A stretch of 64,000 nucleotides of DNA from Colletes latitarsis (Eukaryota > Arthropoda > Insecta > Hymenoptera > Colletidae): the NCBI RefSeq assembly GCF_051014445.1, contig NW_027488365.1:40124001-40188000 (forward strand). Reading direction: 5' to 3'. Under the pieces are notes generated by a model that was given only the letters and a program-made list of their open reading frames with translations, made no database searches and was not told the origin of the DNA. Below are positions 11,336 through 23,037 of the stretch, piece by piece. The position numbers and the translations under genes are program-made. Every line of letters starts with the position of its first letter. The stretch's first letter is position 1.

Positions 11336-12259
11336 TTATTTCGCAGCGTTTAGATCACTCTCATTCAAAACTGGAATAGGTAGCGGGCAGATCTGCGTTA
11401 CAGGTCGCTTCAATTCGCCGTCTACCGTGCGTACGGTGACGACACGAACCCTTTGGTCCGAACCAGGGTGTAATCGAGTGATACGCGCGAGTTGCCATTT
11501 AGATGGCGGAAGGGAACTATCTTTTAAAATGACGAGATCATTTAAACGCAAGTTAGCGCAGTCCTGTTGCCACTTTCGACGTTGATGTAACGAGTGGAGA
11601 TAATCTGCTGACCAGGAACGCCAGATCTACTCGGTTATTCTTCGGACGTGTTGCCATCGATCGAGCCTATTCGGATTAATATCTAGCGTAGATTCCTCTG
11701 GAACCGCTACAATAGGTCGACCAATAATAAAGTGACCGGGAGTCAGTGCGGATAGGTCGGTTGGATCGTCGGTGAGAGCGTATATCGGGCGTGAGTTCAA
11801 ACACGCCTCGATTTGGCACAATACGGTTGAGAACTCGATTTAAGACAAAGTATGAGCTCCCACTGTTCGCTTCAGGTGATACTTAACACTTTTTACTCCC
11901 GCCTCCCAGAGTCCACCAAAATGCGGAGCGGAAGGGGGGATAAACTTCCACGTGACTCCGTCAGTCGCCAACGAACTCTTGAGAGTTGCATCTGCGATTA
12001 AAGCATGAAAAGTTCGTTGTAATTCACGATCGGCACCTCGGAAATTTGTACCGTTATCGGAATTCAAGAACGTGGGAAGCCCACGGCGACTGGCGAATCT
12101 TTTCAAAGCGGCTAAAAACGCAGAAGTGGAGCTGTCCTCGACAAGTTCGAGATGCACTGCTTTGGTGGCAAGACATATGAATACCGCAATATAATATTTT
12201 CTGGTACGCTGACCTCTACCAACGATAGGAAGCACATTAATTGGGGCCGGCATAGTCAA
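11336..12259 (-). pseudogene. BEL Pol integrase and C-terminal domain (broken)
   Basis: Contains the integrase core with TKAVHLELVEDSSTSAFL, LNSDNGTNFRGA and PHFGGLWEAGVKSVKYHL, then CQIEACLNSRPIYAL with GHFIIG, then a C-terminal DUF5641-like segment (NDLVILKD, PPSKWQLARI, RPVTQICPLP). In-frame stops occur just below 11840 (TAA) and just below 11627 (TAG), and a 1-nt frameshift near 12240-12250 separates it from the upstream RT part. It would insert BEL cDNA into the genome. It is not functional as it stands. Confidence 0.88.
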
Positions 12260-14669
12260 GACCGGTATGTGAAAACGGAGCAGAGGGTTTGACTCGAACG
12301 TCTGGAAGGGCTCCCATCAGCTGAGTAGCCGATTGAGCTTTCTGGCGAACACAAGTTACGCAATGATGTATATACCCACGAACTAAGGATCTTGCCGATA
12401 TTATCCAATATTGCTGCCGGAGAACTCGGAGGGTCAATTGGACGCCTCCGTGAAGAGTGCGCTTGTGCATATGGTCGATTAGAAGTTCGGACACGCGATG
12501 CTTCGGCAATACAATGGGGTGCTTTTCGTCATAGCTCAGGGCCGAGTGCTCGAGCCGCCCGCCAAGCCGAATTAATGAGTCTTTCCCGATGACCGGGTGT
12601 AATGAAATAAGCGAACTAGATTTTGGAAGCGGCACCTTGTTCTTTAGCAATTTAAGTTCGGCGTTAAAGTAATTCTTTTGGACATAGGACATCCAAAAGA
12701 GAGAAGCGGCGCGTATTTCGTCGACAGTCAGCGTCCGTGAATTCGGGGATAGCGGAACTAGTTTTTTACGCGTTCTTTGAGTAAATCTTAATATGTACGC
12801 TGTAACTCGACGGAGTCGAGTCCAGCTCGAGTATTGAGAAGGAAGGTCCCATTCTACAAGCGAAGACGCGTGGTGCACGTATGATTTGTGAGATTCAGAT
12901 AACGCGATCTCACGCGTGTTTTGTCCGCCTGAATTAGAACGGTTATGGTCCGGCCAGAACACGGACGGACGGGACAGCCAGTCCGGTCCGGACCACCACA
13001 GCTTATGAACTGCAAGTTCGGAAGCGCAGATGCCGCGTGATGCGCAATCAGCTGGATTATCTTGAGATCTTACATGTTTCCACGTCATTTGTGGAAGGCG
13101 AGTCGGAACGTCGGACACGCGATTAGCAACGAATGTATTCCACGTAGACGGATGTTGTTCTAGCCACGCCAGAACTACCGTAGAATCGATCCATCCGTAG
13201 ACGCGGGGAGTTTGAAACTTTAAGGAGGACAAAGTCCACTCGAGCAGTCGCGTTAACAATACGACCGCGTTTAATTCCAAGCGCGGAATGCTTACAGTTT
13301 TGAGCGGAGATACTTTACTTTTTGCTGTCAGCAATGTAACTTGAGCTTCGGATAGAGAGTGAAGGACTCTTAAATAAACCACGGCAGCATAGGCTCGATG
13401 TGACGCATCGGCAAATCCGTGTAATTCTATCGCGACATTATTGTTTCGCGCGCCGGTCCAGCGAGGTATTCTCACTTCACTCAATTGTGATAAATGTTCG
13501 CAATACTCGTGCCATTTTTTACAAAGGTCGACAGGAATTTCTTCGTCCCAATCTTTCTTTAGAAGCCAGAGCTCTTGAAGCATTAATTTTGCCACAATAA
13601 TCACGGGGGAGGCCCATCCTAATAGATCGAATATCTTTGAAACGATCGAGAGTATGCTTCTTTTAGTACCTTTCGCGGGTAAACAAGAGTCGATGCGAAA
13701 TCGGAAAGTATCTTCGGAAGGGTTCCATGCAACACCGAGAACTTCCTGAGACTCATCCTCACCGAGCGGATGGTCGGAAGTTGTTTCGCGATCTGAAGGA
13801 AGAATGTTTTCTAACAGTTCAGCCGCGTTGACGGTCCACTTGCGAAGTTGAAACCCCCCTCGACTCAGGAGTTCGATTAATTGTCTACGAATTTCGCGGA
13901 GCGTATGAATATCGTCTGCACCAAAAATAGCGTCATCGACATAAATTGAATCTTGCACAACAGAAGTAGCGGCGGGAAGGTATGTGCCTTCGTCGAGAGC
14001 TAATTGATCTAAGACTTTAATGGCAAGATATGGCGCGGAGGCGAGACCATATGTCACGGTAAGTAATCGGTACGAAGAAATAGGCTGATTTTCGCACGGT
14101 CGCCATAACATTCTCTGATAGTCGGCATCCGCTGGATTGATTAGGATTTGTCTGAACATCTTTGTGATGTCCGCAGTGTATACGTAACGAAATAGCCGCC
14201 AGCGTAGAATAATAGCTGCTAAATCTCGCTGCAGTTTTGGACCTATCATAAGGTAGTCGTTTAACGATTTTCCGGAATTAGTTTTAGCGGACGCGTTGAA
14301 TACGACTCTAAGCTTAGTCGTGCTACTGGACGGTCGCACTACAGGGTGATGAGGAATGTAGTATATGGATGAGATGTTCGAGGCTTGTTCTTCAATTTGT
14401 TCCATGTGACCCATGGAAAGGTATTCCGATAAAAAATCGTGATACTGAGACTTGAGATTCGGCTGTTTGAGCAACCGTTGCTCTAATTTAGCGTAAAAAC
14501 GGGAAGCAACTTCCCGAGATCCTTCGAAATCGAATGGAGGTTTACTCTTAAATGGGAGCCGAACGATATATCGTCCTTGAGATGATCGAGTATGAGTATC
14601 GTGAAAAAAACGCTCACATTTTTCGTCTTCTTCGGAAATCGAGGATCTTGCAGGGATTTCCTCGAGTTC
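12237..14669 (-). pseudogene. BEL Pol: reverse transcriptase, RNase H and integrase zinc domain
   Basis: About 810 codons open. RT motifs: LRVVFNASAKT, DITKMFRQI, TYGLASAPYLAIKVL and the catalytic YVDDAIFGA. RNase H follows (ELHGFADASHRAYAAVVYLR, ELNAVVLLTRLL, WIDSTVVLAWL, NPADCASRG), then the H2C2 integrase zinc domain (HKRTLHGGVQLTLRVLRQQY, CVTCVRQKA) and the entry to the core at LDYAGP. A TAG at 14670-14672 interrupts the frame from the protease part; the context fits a mutated Trp codon. The copy is a dead gag-pol. Confidence 0.9.
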
Positions 14670-14672
14670 CTA

Positions 14673-15557
14673 AAATCGACGCAACGAATAATCTAATTCT
14701 TCAGCAGATACGCAATTGACAAGAGAGGCTGATTCCTGACGGGAGTCACGCGATCCAATTGGTCCGGAAATAATCCATCCTGGGGCAGTGAGCTGAGCAG
14801 TGGGAGTACCGATTGGACCTTGACGAAGGTCGTTCAGTAAAAGCGATCCGTACAAATCAGCACCGATTAAGACGTGAATCGGGTGACTGCTTAACGGGTT
14901 CGGATCTGCCAACGGCAAATCGCGTAAATGCGGCCAAGATTGCAAGTCAAGGCGCGCTCTTGAGCCAGCGTAAGAAGTGATGCGTTGATAAACGTGCGCT
15001 GACAGCGGAAAGGATACTTTAGCATTATGGCAAGAGTCTAACTGTACGAGTACGCATGATTTTGATACTCCACTATATTGTTCCCCGAAGCATTGAATCT
15101 GAAGCCTCGCCCGATATCTTTTTGTATGCATCAACTGACAAACCGATTCAGAAATGAAGCTAAAGGAAGATCCTTGATCTAGCAACGCGCGGAGTTTGAA
15201 GGCACGACCTTCAGCTGTACGGAGCACAATCCACGCGGTAGCTAACAGTGTATTTGGAGAGGTGAATTTGGACGAGGAGACGGTCTGCACTGACGCCGGA
15301 AACTCTTTGTTTGTATCGTCGGATGCATTCGCTTTGTCGACGGAATCATTTACCGATATGTTGCAAGTCGTTTTGTTGAGAGAGGTAGCGGCTCGATGCA
15401 AAAGTGAGTGATGCGTTCGCTTACACAGAAAGCATCGACCAGTACTTTTGCACTCGGAAGTAAGGTGACCGGAGCGTAAGCAATTAAAACAAAGTCTATT
15501 TTGTTTCACAAATGAAACACGCTGATCCAGAGACCTAGCTTTAAATCGTTCGCACAT
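14673..15557 (-). pseudogene. BEL Gag C-terminus with zinc knuckles, and aspartic protease
   Basis: Starts abruptly at the joint with copia. Two zinc knuckles follow one another: CFNCLRSGHLTSEC and CFLCKRTHHSLLH. After a Ser/Thr-rich linker comes the retropepsin: LRALLDQGSSFSFISESV with the DQGS catalytic motif, then VLIGADLYGSLL. The knuckles bind genomic RNA and the protease cleaves the polyprotein. The Gag N-terminus is missing and the frame ends at the TAG noted under the RT entry. Confidence 0.85.
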
Positions 15558-17233
15558 CAGACTTATGAGGCATCACTGATTTTGACTGCATGTCAGATGA
15601 ATCAGTTTCAGACTGTACCATTACAGGCCTGAATTCCAAGAAATTTGTCTCATCTACAATCATATCCCTAACTATGGCAAATTTATTACTTTCCACGTCC
15701 CACACTTTGTACCCATTCGGTTCATATCCGACTAGAATACCTTTCCAAGACTTTTCTTCGAATTTTGTTTGTCTTGTTTTATTATGTATATAGACCGTCG
15801 AACCGAAAATTTTTAAATACTTTAATTGAGGCTTTTTATTATGCCACAATTCATATGATGTTTTTGACTCTTTTAAAGCCTTAGTCGGGGTTAAATTTAT
15901 CAGAAACGTAGCAGTAAGGACGGCTTCACCCCAAAAAACCTTTTCTAAATTTACCCCGGCAACCATTGCACGAGCCCTTTCTGTTATTGTCCTTACCATA
16001 CGTTCCGACACACCATTTAACTGTGGAGTTCGAGGAACCGTTAAGTGGTAACTAATACCCTTTTCAACAAAATATCCCTTCATCTCGTTTGACAAATACT
16101 CTCTCCCGTTATCACAATACAAATTTGCAATTTTTAAATTAAAATGAGCTTCACTCTTAGCTACATAGTCTCGAAAGACTGAAAATACATCTGATTTATG
16201 TGTGATCAGGTACGTAACGCAATAGTGAGTGAATTCGTCTACAAAAAGAACAAAATAATTTTTGTCATTAATTGTCGAAGGAGTGATTGGACCACAGACA
16301 TCTGAATGTACTATAAACAATGGTCGTTTTACATGACTTTTGTCTTTTGCATTTCTGAACGGTAATCGTGCTTGTTTTCCCTTTATACAAGCTTCACATA
16401 ATCTATCATGGACTTTAACTTTATTTAATTGGCCCATGTCTAAAAACATTTCTTTATTCTTTAACTCTAAGAATTTATTTTTCCCGATATGGCCTAATCG
16501 TTGATGCCATAATTCATAATTACTGGTTTCATTTAATAACATCGTTGAATTTACTTTATTTGAACAAACCGTAAATTCTATACCAGTTAAATTGTTCAGT
16601 GGCTTACCTGACCTAATGACCTTACCACTTTGAACTATTTTGACGCCTTCTTCGTCAAAAATTACGGTCATGCCGGCCTCTTGAATGCGTCGTACCGACA
16701 ATAAATTGTACGGCACATCTGGGCAGTAATAGACCTCCTCGATTGTACCTGGGATGCCCATATTCGTAGTTATCTGCAGCGAGCCCCTTTTCGTCGCTGC
16801 GATGAAGGTCCCGTTCTTCGCCACGGAAATTTTTATTGGCTGTTCCAAAACTTCAAAATCTCTTGTTAAATCCTGCCGATTGATCAGGTGATCCGATGCA
16901 CCCGAATCGAGCAGAAACGTTATTTTACTTCCATCATTTCCTCGATGAAAGTCCCCAGCCATAAATGCAAAGCTGGAGGTATTTTCCTTCGATGTAGACG
17001 GTGTGTTTTTCATCTGCACCGTCTGTACAGTTTTATCTTGCTCAGCCTGATGCTGATGCTGTATTGTTTTTTTATAATAATAACAATCTTTTTTATGTGA
17101 CCTTTCCTGCCACAGTGATGACATTTAATAATATTTGTTTTAAATGATTGAAATTGTCGTCCTTTCAATTGTCCTTTATTCTTCTTAGACACATTTTTAT
17201 TTCCGAAGTTTATTTTCTTCAGAACTTTATTTG
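15558..17233 (-). pseudogene. Copia Gag zinc knuckle, protease and integrase (frameshifted)
   Basis: The Gag C-part ends in a zinc knuckle starting CHHCGRKGHIKK; a missing A in the run at 17089-17094 shifts the frame exactly before the last Cys, and the continuing frame reads KKDCYYYKK. The protease has FLLDSGASDHLIN. Integrase has ELWHQRLGHIGKNKF with CEACIKGKQARLPF (HHCC), HSDVCGPI, CDNGREYLS and the GVSERMVRTITERARAM segment. The frame stops after PHKSD where BEL begins. The frameshift in a six-A run could be a true mutation or an assembly error. Confidence 0.88.
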
Positions 17234-18729
17234 TGTTAGAAAACTAAGGGTTCTAACCGGGGTCCGGACGAGGGAAATACTAGGGAAAGTGATTGATAAG
17301 TTTTTATTTGTAATTTTAGCTTGTCGCAAAGCGACAAGCCTTTTATTTAAATTTAACAAAAAATTAAAAAATAAAAAAATATAAAATTACAAAAAAAAAG
17401 AATCAGTTTTTATAATCCGGCCGGGGGGTTGCTTCACCGGCGTGGCCCCGGTTGGGATGGACCTTGGTTGCTGTAACAAAGGTTCGTTCAGATTAAATAC
17501 GTGCGTACACGTATCGTAAACACACGCTCGTCAGCTGTTCGCCTCGCTCTCCTAGCGACTATCGGTGCGCTGGGAGGGGGGAATCAGCTGTCGTTTAACG
17601 TGGATCAGTGGACTGTAAATTTGTACTTGTTCGCTGATAATTATTTATTGAAATTATCAGCGAGACTTTTACCCTGAACAGAAGAGAATTCACTCGTATC
17701 TGTCGGGGGCGACTTAGCCACGGACGGGTCACCAAATGGAGGTCGTAAAGCTCCAAATGGGTGGATCCCGTGAACACGCTCCCCGTGCAGGTGACGTAGA
17801 AACGTCGTGCGAGGTGAATTTCTGCGACACTGTAAAATTACTGCACGGCGACCGTTTCTACCGGGGACCGTAACAGTAAAGTGTCCTTTGCAAAAAATCC
17901 CTCGCGGGTCCAACCGCACTATAAAGCCTACCCGGCGACCGTGTTGCACGGGGACCGTATTTGGTAGGCGGCGTGACGGAAGGTGGGGCGACTTTGAACC
18001 CGAACTCCTCCGTAGGGTGTACGGTCGACTCGTACACCGACGGGTTTCTGGAGAGGGTTTTTCAGCGACCTTTGCACGAAGAGCACTCCACGAGGCGGTA
18101 CCGATTCAACGGTATGACCTTTGGGAGGCTCCAAAGCCGTATAGCTTTAAAGGGATTCTGGGTGGGTACACCCTGAATCCCTTACGTCGCGGTCGCGGCA
18201 ACGACTGCAACGTACAATCCTTCCTAGCAAAGGCGGTCGCGCCACGCGCAGCGTGTATTACGACCTCCCTTTTGTCGCAGGTAGATTGTTCTGGGAAAAC
18301 TCTAACCGCAGCAATGGAGAGAATTCTTTGTAAAACAAGTCCAAATGTTATATGCGAGTCCGTACTTGAGGAGCGAGATCTTCTGGGATCCGTTCCCGTT
18401 GGCAGTCGGCTCGTGAATAATTGCGAATATCGTCGCGGATCGACAGACGAAGACTCGGTCGCGCCTTGTCGTCGCGACGCGGCGCTGCCGAATTCAGCTG
18501 TCGATCTCGTTTCAATATATCATACGGTTCTCTCTCTCGACGCTGACGTCACGATACCGTTTAAACCGGTGTGAAGCGAATCTTCGCGTGAGGTCTGCGT
18601 ACAATAACACGTAAACGGCCGCGGTTTTAAATCGTCCGAACGTTCAACGAACCTGACGAACGCTTAACCTTCCGCAGTGTCACGTACACAAACGGATACG
18701 GGAATCGCAGCCGAGAATTTAATATTTCA
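17234..18729 (-). mobile_element. LTR-like element E4 (solo-LTR-like), inside copia gag
   Basis: A 1496-bp noncoding block splitting copia gag. In sense (minus) it starts TGAAATATTAAATT and ends CTTAGTTTTCTAACA. Its 3' end aligns over about 33 bp with the 3' end of E1 (GGACCC, GTTA, CCCTTAGT, TAACA), and an internal stretch near 17735-17790 matches E1 near 35930-36010 (CACGGGGAGCGTG, TTTGGAGC, TCCATTTGG, CCCGTCCGTGGC). A hairpin lies at 17319-17339. No internal retrotransposon genes remain. No clean target duplication is seen with these ends; ACTAA at 17243 and 18731 is a weaker alternative. Reading frames here, including a 255-codon one on the plus strand, show no known domain. Confidence 0.65.
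17319..17339 (-). other. Hairpin near 3' end of E4
   Basis: GCTTGTCGC, loop AAA, GCGACAAGC: a perfect 9-bp stem. On the sense strand an AATAAAAAC-like polyadenylation signal lies just downstream (about 17296-17306). Confidence 0.7.
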
Positions 18730-19355
18730 GACTAACGCGATTTTAAATAGTTTTTTAACATATTTAAACAATTTGCTTGAAGTACCTTCAGGCTTGTATC
18801 TCGCGACTCGTCATTTAATTTGACTTCATGATCAAGAAGTCGAGTCTTAACGAATGCCAGCGTTAAACTATCCTCCGATAGAGTTTCAATGGCGGTTATC
18901 ACACCGTCATAGGAGGTAGGTAAGGTTAATAATAAATGAGACACCTTGTCTGTCTCTTCAAGTCTCGCACCCGCTGCTGTAAGCTCCGATATAATCTCAT
19001 CGAACACTGAGAAATGTTTTAATAGTGGTGTATCGTTTTGTAATTTTAGCGTTAATAATCTCTTTCTTAACGCTAATTGAGTAGCAAGGCTTTTTCGCTC
19101 ATAAATCGAGTCCAAATTTTTTATCACTTGTCTCGCACTATTGTTTGTTTCCGCAAAACTTAAAAAAGAGTCTGCTAAATATTCAATAATTATATTCTTT
19201 GCAGTCCTATCTGCTCTTATCCACTCGGCACTTAACATATCCGGAACTTTGTCGTCGATAACACCAATCACATTTAGTTCTGTTAACAACGCACGAATTC
19301 TAAATTTCCAGACGCTATATTTCTCACCATCAAATGCTTTAATGTTCCTTTTCAT
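18730..19355 (-). pseudogene. Copia Gag N-terminal part
   Basis: Starts with ATG at 19355 and encodes about 200 residues of copia Gag: FDGEKYSVWKFRIRALL, SLATQLALRKRLLTLKL, LLLTLPTSYDGVITAIETL and LTLAFVKTRLLDHE. These are features of the copia-type Gag domain (UBN2/gag-polypeptide family). The frame stops at 18732, immediately before E4; the zinc knuckle half resumes on the far side at 17233. Gag would form the virus-like particle. The 5' leader (19356-24693) is interrupted by gypsy-1. Confidence 0.88.
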
Positions 19356-19473
19356 GTTACACCTTCCATTGTTTCTTTAATATTTATAACAGCTATACAC
19401 TAAATTACACTAATTATTACACTACGGATTATTATGCTAAGATACACACACTAGTATTTAAATATATATAATA

Positions 19474-19846
19474 TGTTGAGGGTTACCGAAACAATAAACA
19501 CAACGTGATTCGTCTAAAAATAAGAGATAAATTTATTTAATACAATGACTTAGACTAAGCTTGTCCTATTGCACGTGATTGACTAACCTAAAAATAAGAG
19601 AATCAACAATTAAATGTTTATTCTTCTCCTTTCAACACGCCGGACTCGTTTAACAATTCTTAATTTTGCACTATGCCTATTTCCTTCACTGTATTATTCT
19701 ATTATTTATATATCATACGTTCTTCCTTCTTATTTCTCAGTCTATCACTCTACCCTCTCTCTGCTCATCGTCCCCCACTTGTGGCACCACCTCTCGGACG
19801 ACCCATACTCTAACCGCAAGTGCATGTGCATGTGCACAAGCTTACA
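19474..19846 (-). repeat. gypsy-1 3' LTR
   Basis: 373 bp, plus strand TGTTGAGGGTTACCG...AAGCTTACA. Its sense start TGTAAGCTTG follows a clear polypurine tract. Confidence 0.92.
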
Positions 19847-19860
19847 TCTCCCCCCTCGAG
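19847..19860 (-). other. gypsy-1 polypurine tract
   Basis: CTCGAGGGGGGAGA on the minus strand directly precedes the 3' LTR; this is the expected plus-strand primer for reverse transcription. Confidence 0.8.
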
Positions 19861-19887
19861 ATGCTTAATTCTCTTGCAAAAGTGAAT

Positions 19888-22800
19888 CTAAGCTTGGAAC
19901 GGTACGTAACAGTCAGTCACGGGAATGAGCTTTGTAACATGGTATAAGCCCATGGATTTCCTTCCACTACCTGTATTTATCTTGAGAATTGAATCTGAGA
20001 TTTTTTCTTCAATCTCAAAAGGGCCAATTCTTATTTCATCCATTTTCCTCCTATTTAACTTATTTCCATTTGTTACATAGACCATATCACCTATTTGAAA
20101 ATCGTGCTTTGTTCTATTTTTATCAAATAAGGTTTTATTGTATTCGTGTGATTTTATTGATCTGATCAGCGCTATCTTCCGATCTTGTTCTAAATTTTTA
20201 GAACAATCGTTTATAACTTTCAATTCCGGGGGTAGTAGGTCCGTGGATTCACCATTCATCAGGTATATAGGGGAGAATCCTGTTACAGTATGAACTGTTT
20301 TGTTATATGCATTTACACATTCTTCCGCGATCTTCGACCAAGCTTTCTTTTTACTGTCGTTATTGAACATACATCTTATTCTGTTTACCAGAGTTTGGTT
20401 CAGTCTCTCGTTTAGTCCGTTTGAAAAGGGGGCATCTGTCGCTGTGAGAACCAATTCAATATTTTTCTTCTTAAGGTGATTTTTGAACTCTTTTGAATTT
20501 ATTGCTGGGTATTGATCTGCGAGTAATATTTCAATCGCGTTTTCTGTCGCAGCCCTGTCTATTAACTTAATGAAATCTTGAGCCAGTTGGTTTTTCGAGC
20601 ATGAGATATAAGCAAATCTAGTAAAATGGTCCACCAGTAAATGTAGATATCTTTTTGTCGATCTTTTTCCACCAAATCCACCAATTGTATCCAAAGACAT
20701 TATTTGGAAAGGTTTCTCCGCCGGACCTAGATGTGACATCAATCCAAATTTTTTTCTTTGTCTTGTCTTGTTTTTTATACAAATATCACAACTTTTGCAA
20801 ATTAGTCTTATATTATCTGATAAATTCGGTGCTGTATAGAATGGTTTTATTTTTGTCTCTATTTGATTTATTCCGATGTGACAGAATTCTTCATGAATTT
20901 TCTTTATCACTATTTTACTATAATCTTCACTTAATACTATTTTTTTCTGTTTTTTCCTGTTTTGTTTGTAATAGATGTTATTTTCCTTAATAAGATATTT
21001 CTTATTTCCTAAGCTTGTGTTTTTCCTCTGGTCTTTTTGTATATCTTCTATGCTTATAAAATTCACTGTTTTTAAACTATCTTCCTCATTTTCATAGTGT
21101 TCATATACAGGGTTTCTGCTCAGACAATCAGCTTCGGTGTTTTCCTTCCCGGGATTGTATATGATTTTGAAATTATATTGGGATAGATAGTGTGTCATGT
21201 CGCCCAATTCATCATCTGTTCTGTTTTTTATATTCAAGTTTTCTAATGGTCTATGATCTGTGTAGACAGTGAATTCGTTGCCAATTAGCCAATGTTGCCA
21301 AAATTTTAAGCTTTCCTTAATGGCCAGGCATTCTAAGAAAATTGCCTTCTTCTTTTTTTGTGAATCACTTAATTTTTTTGAGAAATAGGCTACTGGTTTT
21401 TGCGTATCGTCCTTCTGCGTTTGTTTTAAGATAGCTCCGATACCTTTGATGCTCGCATCTGTGTAGATAAAGGTTTGAGCCTTATGGTTATAAATGGCCA
21501 GAATTGGTTTTGAGCACAAGTAATCTTTCACTTTACTGAAAGCAGTTTTACAATTATCTGACCAATTGAATTTTACGTCCTTTCTGAGCAAGTTGTGTAG
21601 AGGATCGAGCAATATTGAAACGTTTGGGATATATTTTCCATAGAAATTCACTTTACCTAGGAATTGTCGTATCTGTTTTCTGTTTTGTGGTGTAGGGAAG
21701 TCTATTATAGATTTTAGATTATCTTTCAAAGGTGTTACAGTATTCTCCGTAATAATATGACCCAAGTATTTGACTGAGTTGGCTGCAAATCTACATTTTG
21801 TAAGTTTTAACCGGAATCTTTCCTTTACAATGGCGTCTAACAACTGTTCTAAGTGGTCTAAATGTTCCTCAAATGTTCTTGAGAAAATCATTATATCATC
21901 TATATAGTTCACAACGAAATTTGATAAATTGTATTTTCTAATTATGTTCACCAAAATTCTTTGAAATATTGCTGGGGACGTTTTTAATCCAAAAGGTAAA
22001 CAGGTCCATTGATAATGACCTTCTTGCGTTACAAATCCAGTCTTATGTCTATCTTTAATTCTCAACGGTATGGCCCAAAAAGCTGAGTTTATGTCAAGCG
22101 TCGTAAAAAACTTGCAATCTATAGTTTTAGTCATTAAATCTTCAATTAAAGGAAAAGGTTGTGATTGGGGTACTATTAGTTTGTTTATATCTCTAAAATC
22201 AATACACAATCTAGTCTTTTTCCCTTCATCTCTTTTGTAAGCTAATGTGATTGGTGCTGCGAATGGACTGTAAGATTCTTCGATTAGGTTATGTTTCAAT
22301 AATTGAGCTACCTGTTTTTCAATTTCAGCTTTATCTTCTAACGAACATCTGTATGGTCTTTTATAACAATATTTATCCACTTGTAGGTCTATAAAAGTCT
22401 CATAATTCTTTACTTTGCCCACATCGTACTTATCTTTTGCAAAAATACTCTTATAACTGTCTAATAGGGTATTTATCTTACCTCTTTGGTCAATATTCAA
22501 ATGTTCAATATCTATATTGAATTCATTTGTATTAATACCTGCATTAAAATTTACTTGAAATCTTTCAAGATTATTTTTCATCTCAACTTCTTTGTTTTTG
22601 GTCTCATCTTTGTTATTATCTTTGGTTCCAGTATCTTTCATTATCAGTCTATCTTTTAATACATCATCATTCTCTAATTTGGACTTCATTTCTTTTTGTA
22701 ATTGGATATTTAAATTCCCGTCGTGGGTCAATCCAAATCTTTTTATAGTATCTAGTCCTAAAATCATATCATAATTGAATTCATCATTATTGTACACAAA

Positions 22801-23037
22801 TGCATTGATTTTATCCTTAATCTTCAGTATTTCTGCATTGAGTGTTATTACGCCGTCAGTTTTACCCCTACCACTAATTGTTTTTATTGTGCCACTAAAG
22901 TTTTCTTTCATCAAATGTTTTATTTTTATCAATTTGGAGTTTATCAGTGTGATATTTGAACCAGGGTCATAAATACTTCTGTATTCTGTATCTTCATTTA
23001 GTACCACCTTAACCTCAATTAGTGGGGGGAAATCTAG
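19888..23037 (-). CDS. gypsy-1 Pol: protease, RT, RNase H, integrase
   Basis: An uninterrupted frame of about 1050 codons, entered by a -1 shift from gag. Numbering from the GTG at 23007: protease YDPGSNITLI near residue 14 (DPGS rather than the usual DTGS); RT with LPFGLKTSPAIFQR and YIDDIMIFS near residue 368; RNase H with YTDASIKGIGAIL and VYTDHRPLENL; integrase zinc domain H-E-E-F-C-H with CKSCDICIKNKT; integrase catalytic residues in MSLDTIGGFG (about 769), LADQYPAI (about 828) and LNERLNQTL (about 865). All expected catalytic motifs are present. The protein would mature in virus-like particles, copy the element RNA and integrate the cDNA. The frame is open upstream of 23007 and overlaps gag. 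Confidence 0.93.
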   Translation of the reverse strand, partial: LDFPPLIEVKVVLNEDTEYRSIYDPGSNITLINSKLIKIKHLMKENFSGTIKTISGRGKTDGVITLNAEILKIKDKINAFVYNNDEFNYDMILGLDTIKRFGLTHDGNLNIQLQKEMKSKLENDDVLKDRLIMKDTGTKDNNKDETKNKEVEMKNNLERFQVNFNAGINTNEFNIDIEHLNIDQRGKINTLLDSYKSIFAKDKYDVGKVKNYETFIDLQVDKYCYKRPYRCSLEDKAEIEKQVAQLLKHNLIEESYSPFAAPITLAYKRDEGKKTRLCIDFRDINKLIVPQSQPFPLIEDLMTKTIDCKFFTTLDINSAFWAIPLRIKDRHKTGFVTQEGHYQWTCLPFGLKTSPAIFQRILVNIIRKYNLSNFVVNYIDDIMIFSRTFEEHLDHLEQLLDAIVKERFRLKLTKCRFAANSVKYLGHIITENTVTPLKDNLKSIIDFPTPQNRKQIRQFLGKVNFYGKYIPNVSILLDPLHNLLRKDVKFNWSDNCKTAFSKVKDYLCSKPILAIYNHKAQTFIYTDASIKGIGAILKQTQKDDTQKPVAYFSKKLSDSQKKKKAIFLECLAIKESLKFWQHWLIGNEFTVYTDHRPLENLNIKNRTDDELGDMTHYLSQYNFKIIYNPGKENTEADCLSRNPVYEHYENEEDSLKTVNFISIEDIQKDQRKNTSLGNKKYLIKENNIYYKQNRKKQKKIVLSEDYSKIVIKKIHEEFCHIGINQIETKIKPFYTAPNLSDNIRLICKSCDICIKNKTRQRKKFGLMSHLGPAEKPFQIMSLDTIGGFGGKRSTKRYLHLLVDHFTRFAYISCSKNQLAQDFIKLIDRAATENAIEILLADQYPAINSKEFKNHLKKKNIELVLTATDAPFSNGLNERLNQTLVNRIRCMFNNDSKKKAWSKIAEECVNAYNKTVHTVTGFSPIYLMNGESTDLLPPELKVINDCSKNLEQDRKIALIRSIKSHEYNKTLFDKNRTKHDFQIGDMVYVTNGNKLNRRKMDEIRIGPFEIEEKISDSILKINTGSGRKSMGLYHVTKLIPVTDCYVPFQA

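Larger units (their letters stand above)
10738..15557 (-). mobile_element. BEL/Pao LTR retrotransposon, 5'-truncated, inside copia
   Basis: A minus-strand BEL element lying between copia integrase (ends at about 15558) and copia RT (starts at about 10737). It has 3' LTR, integrase, RT-RNase H, protease and the C-terminal zinc knuckles of Gag. The 5' LTR and Gag N-terminus are absent: sequence passes directly from the copia frame ending PHKSD to the BEL CERFKARS segment at 15557/15558. Some copia sequence between integrase and RT is also missing. A deletion spanning the BEL 5' end and flanking copia is the simplest explanation. Confidence 0.85.

Noticed and set aside
17807..18574. A 255-codon plus-strand frame
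   Set aside because: It lies antisense within the noncoding LTR-like element E4, shows no known domain and is not conserved in E1 or E2.
17243..18735. ACTAA as the target duplication of E4
   Set aside because: It would place the element end inside sequence that aligns with the E1 3' terminus (CCCTTAGT...TAACA); a chance 5-bp match is more likely, though not excluded.
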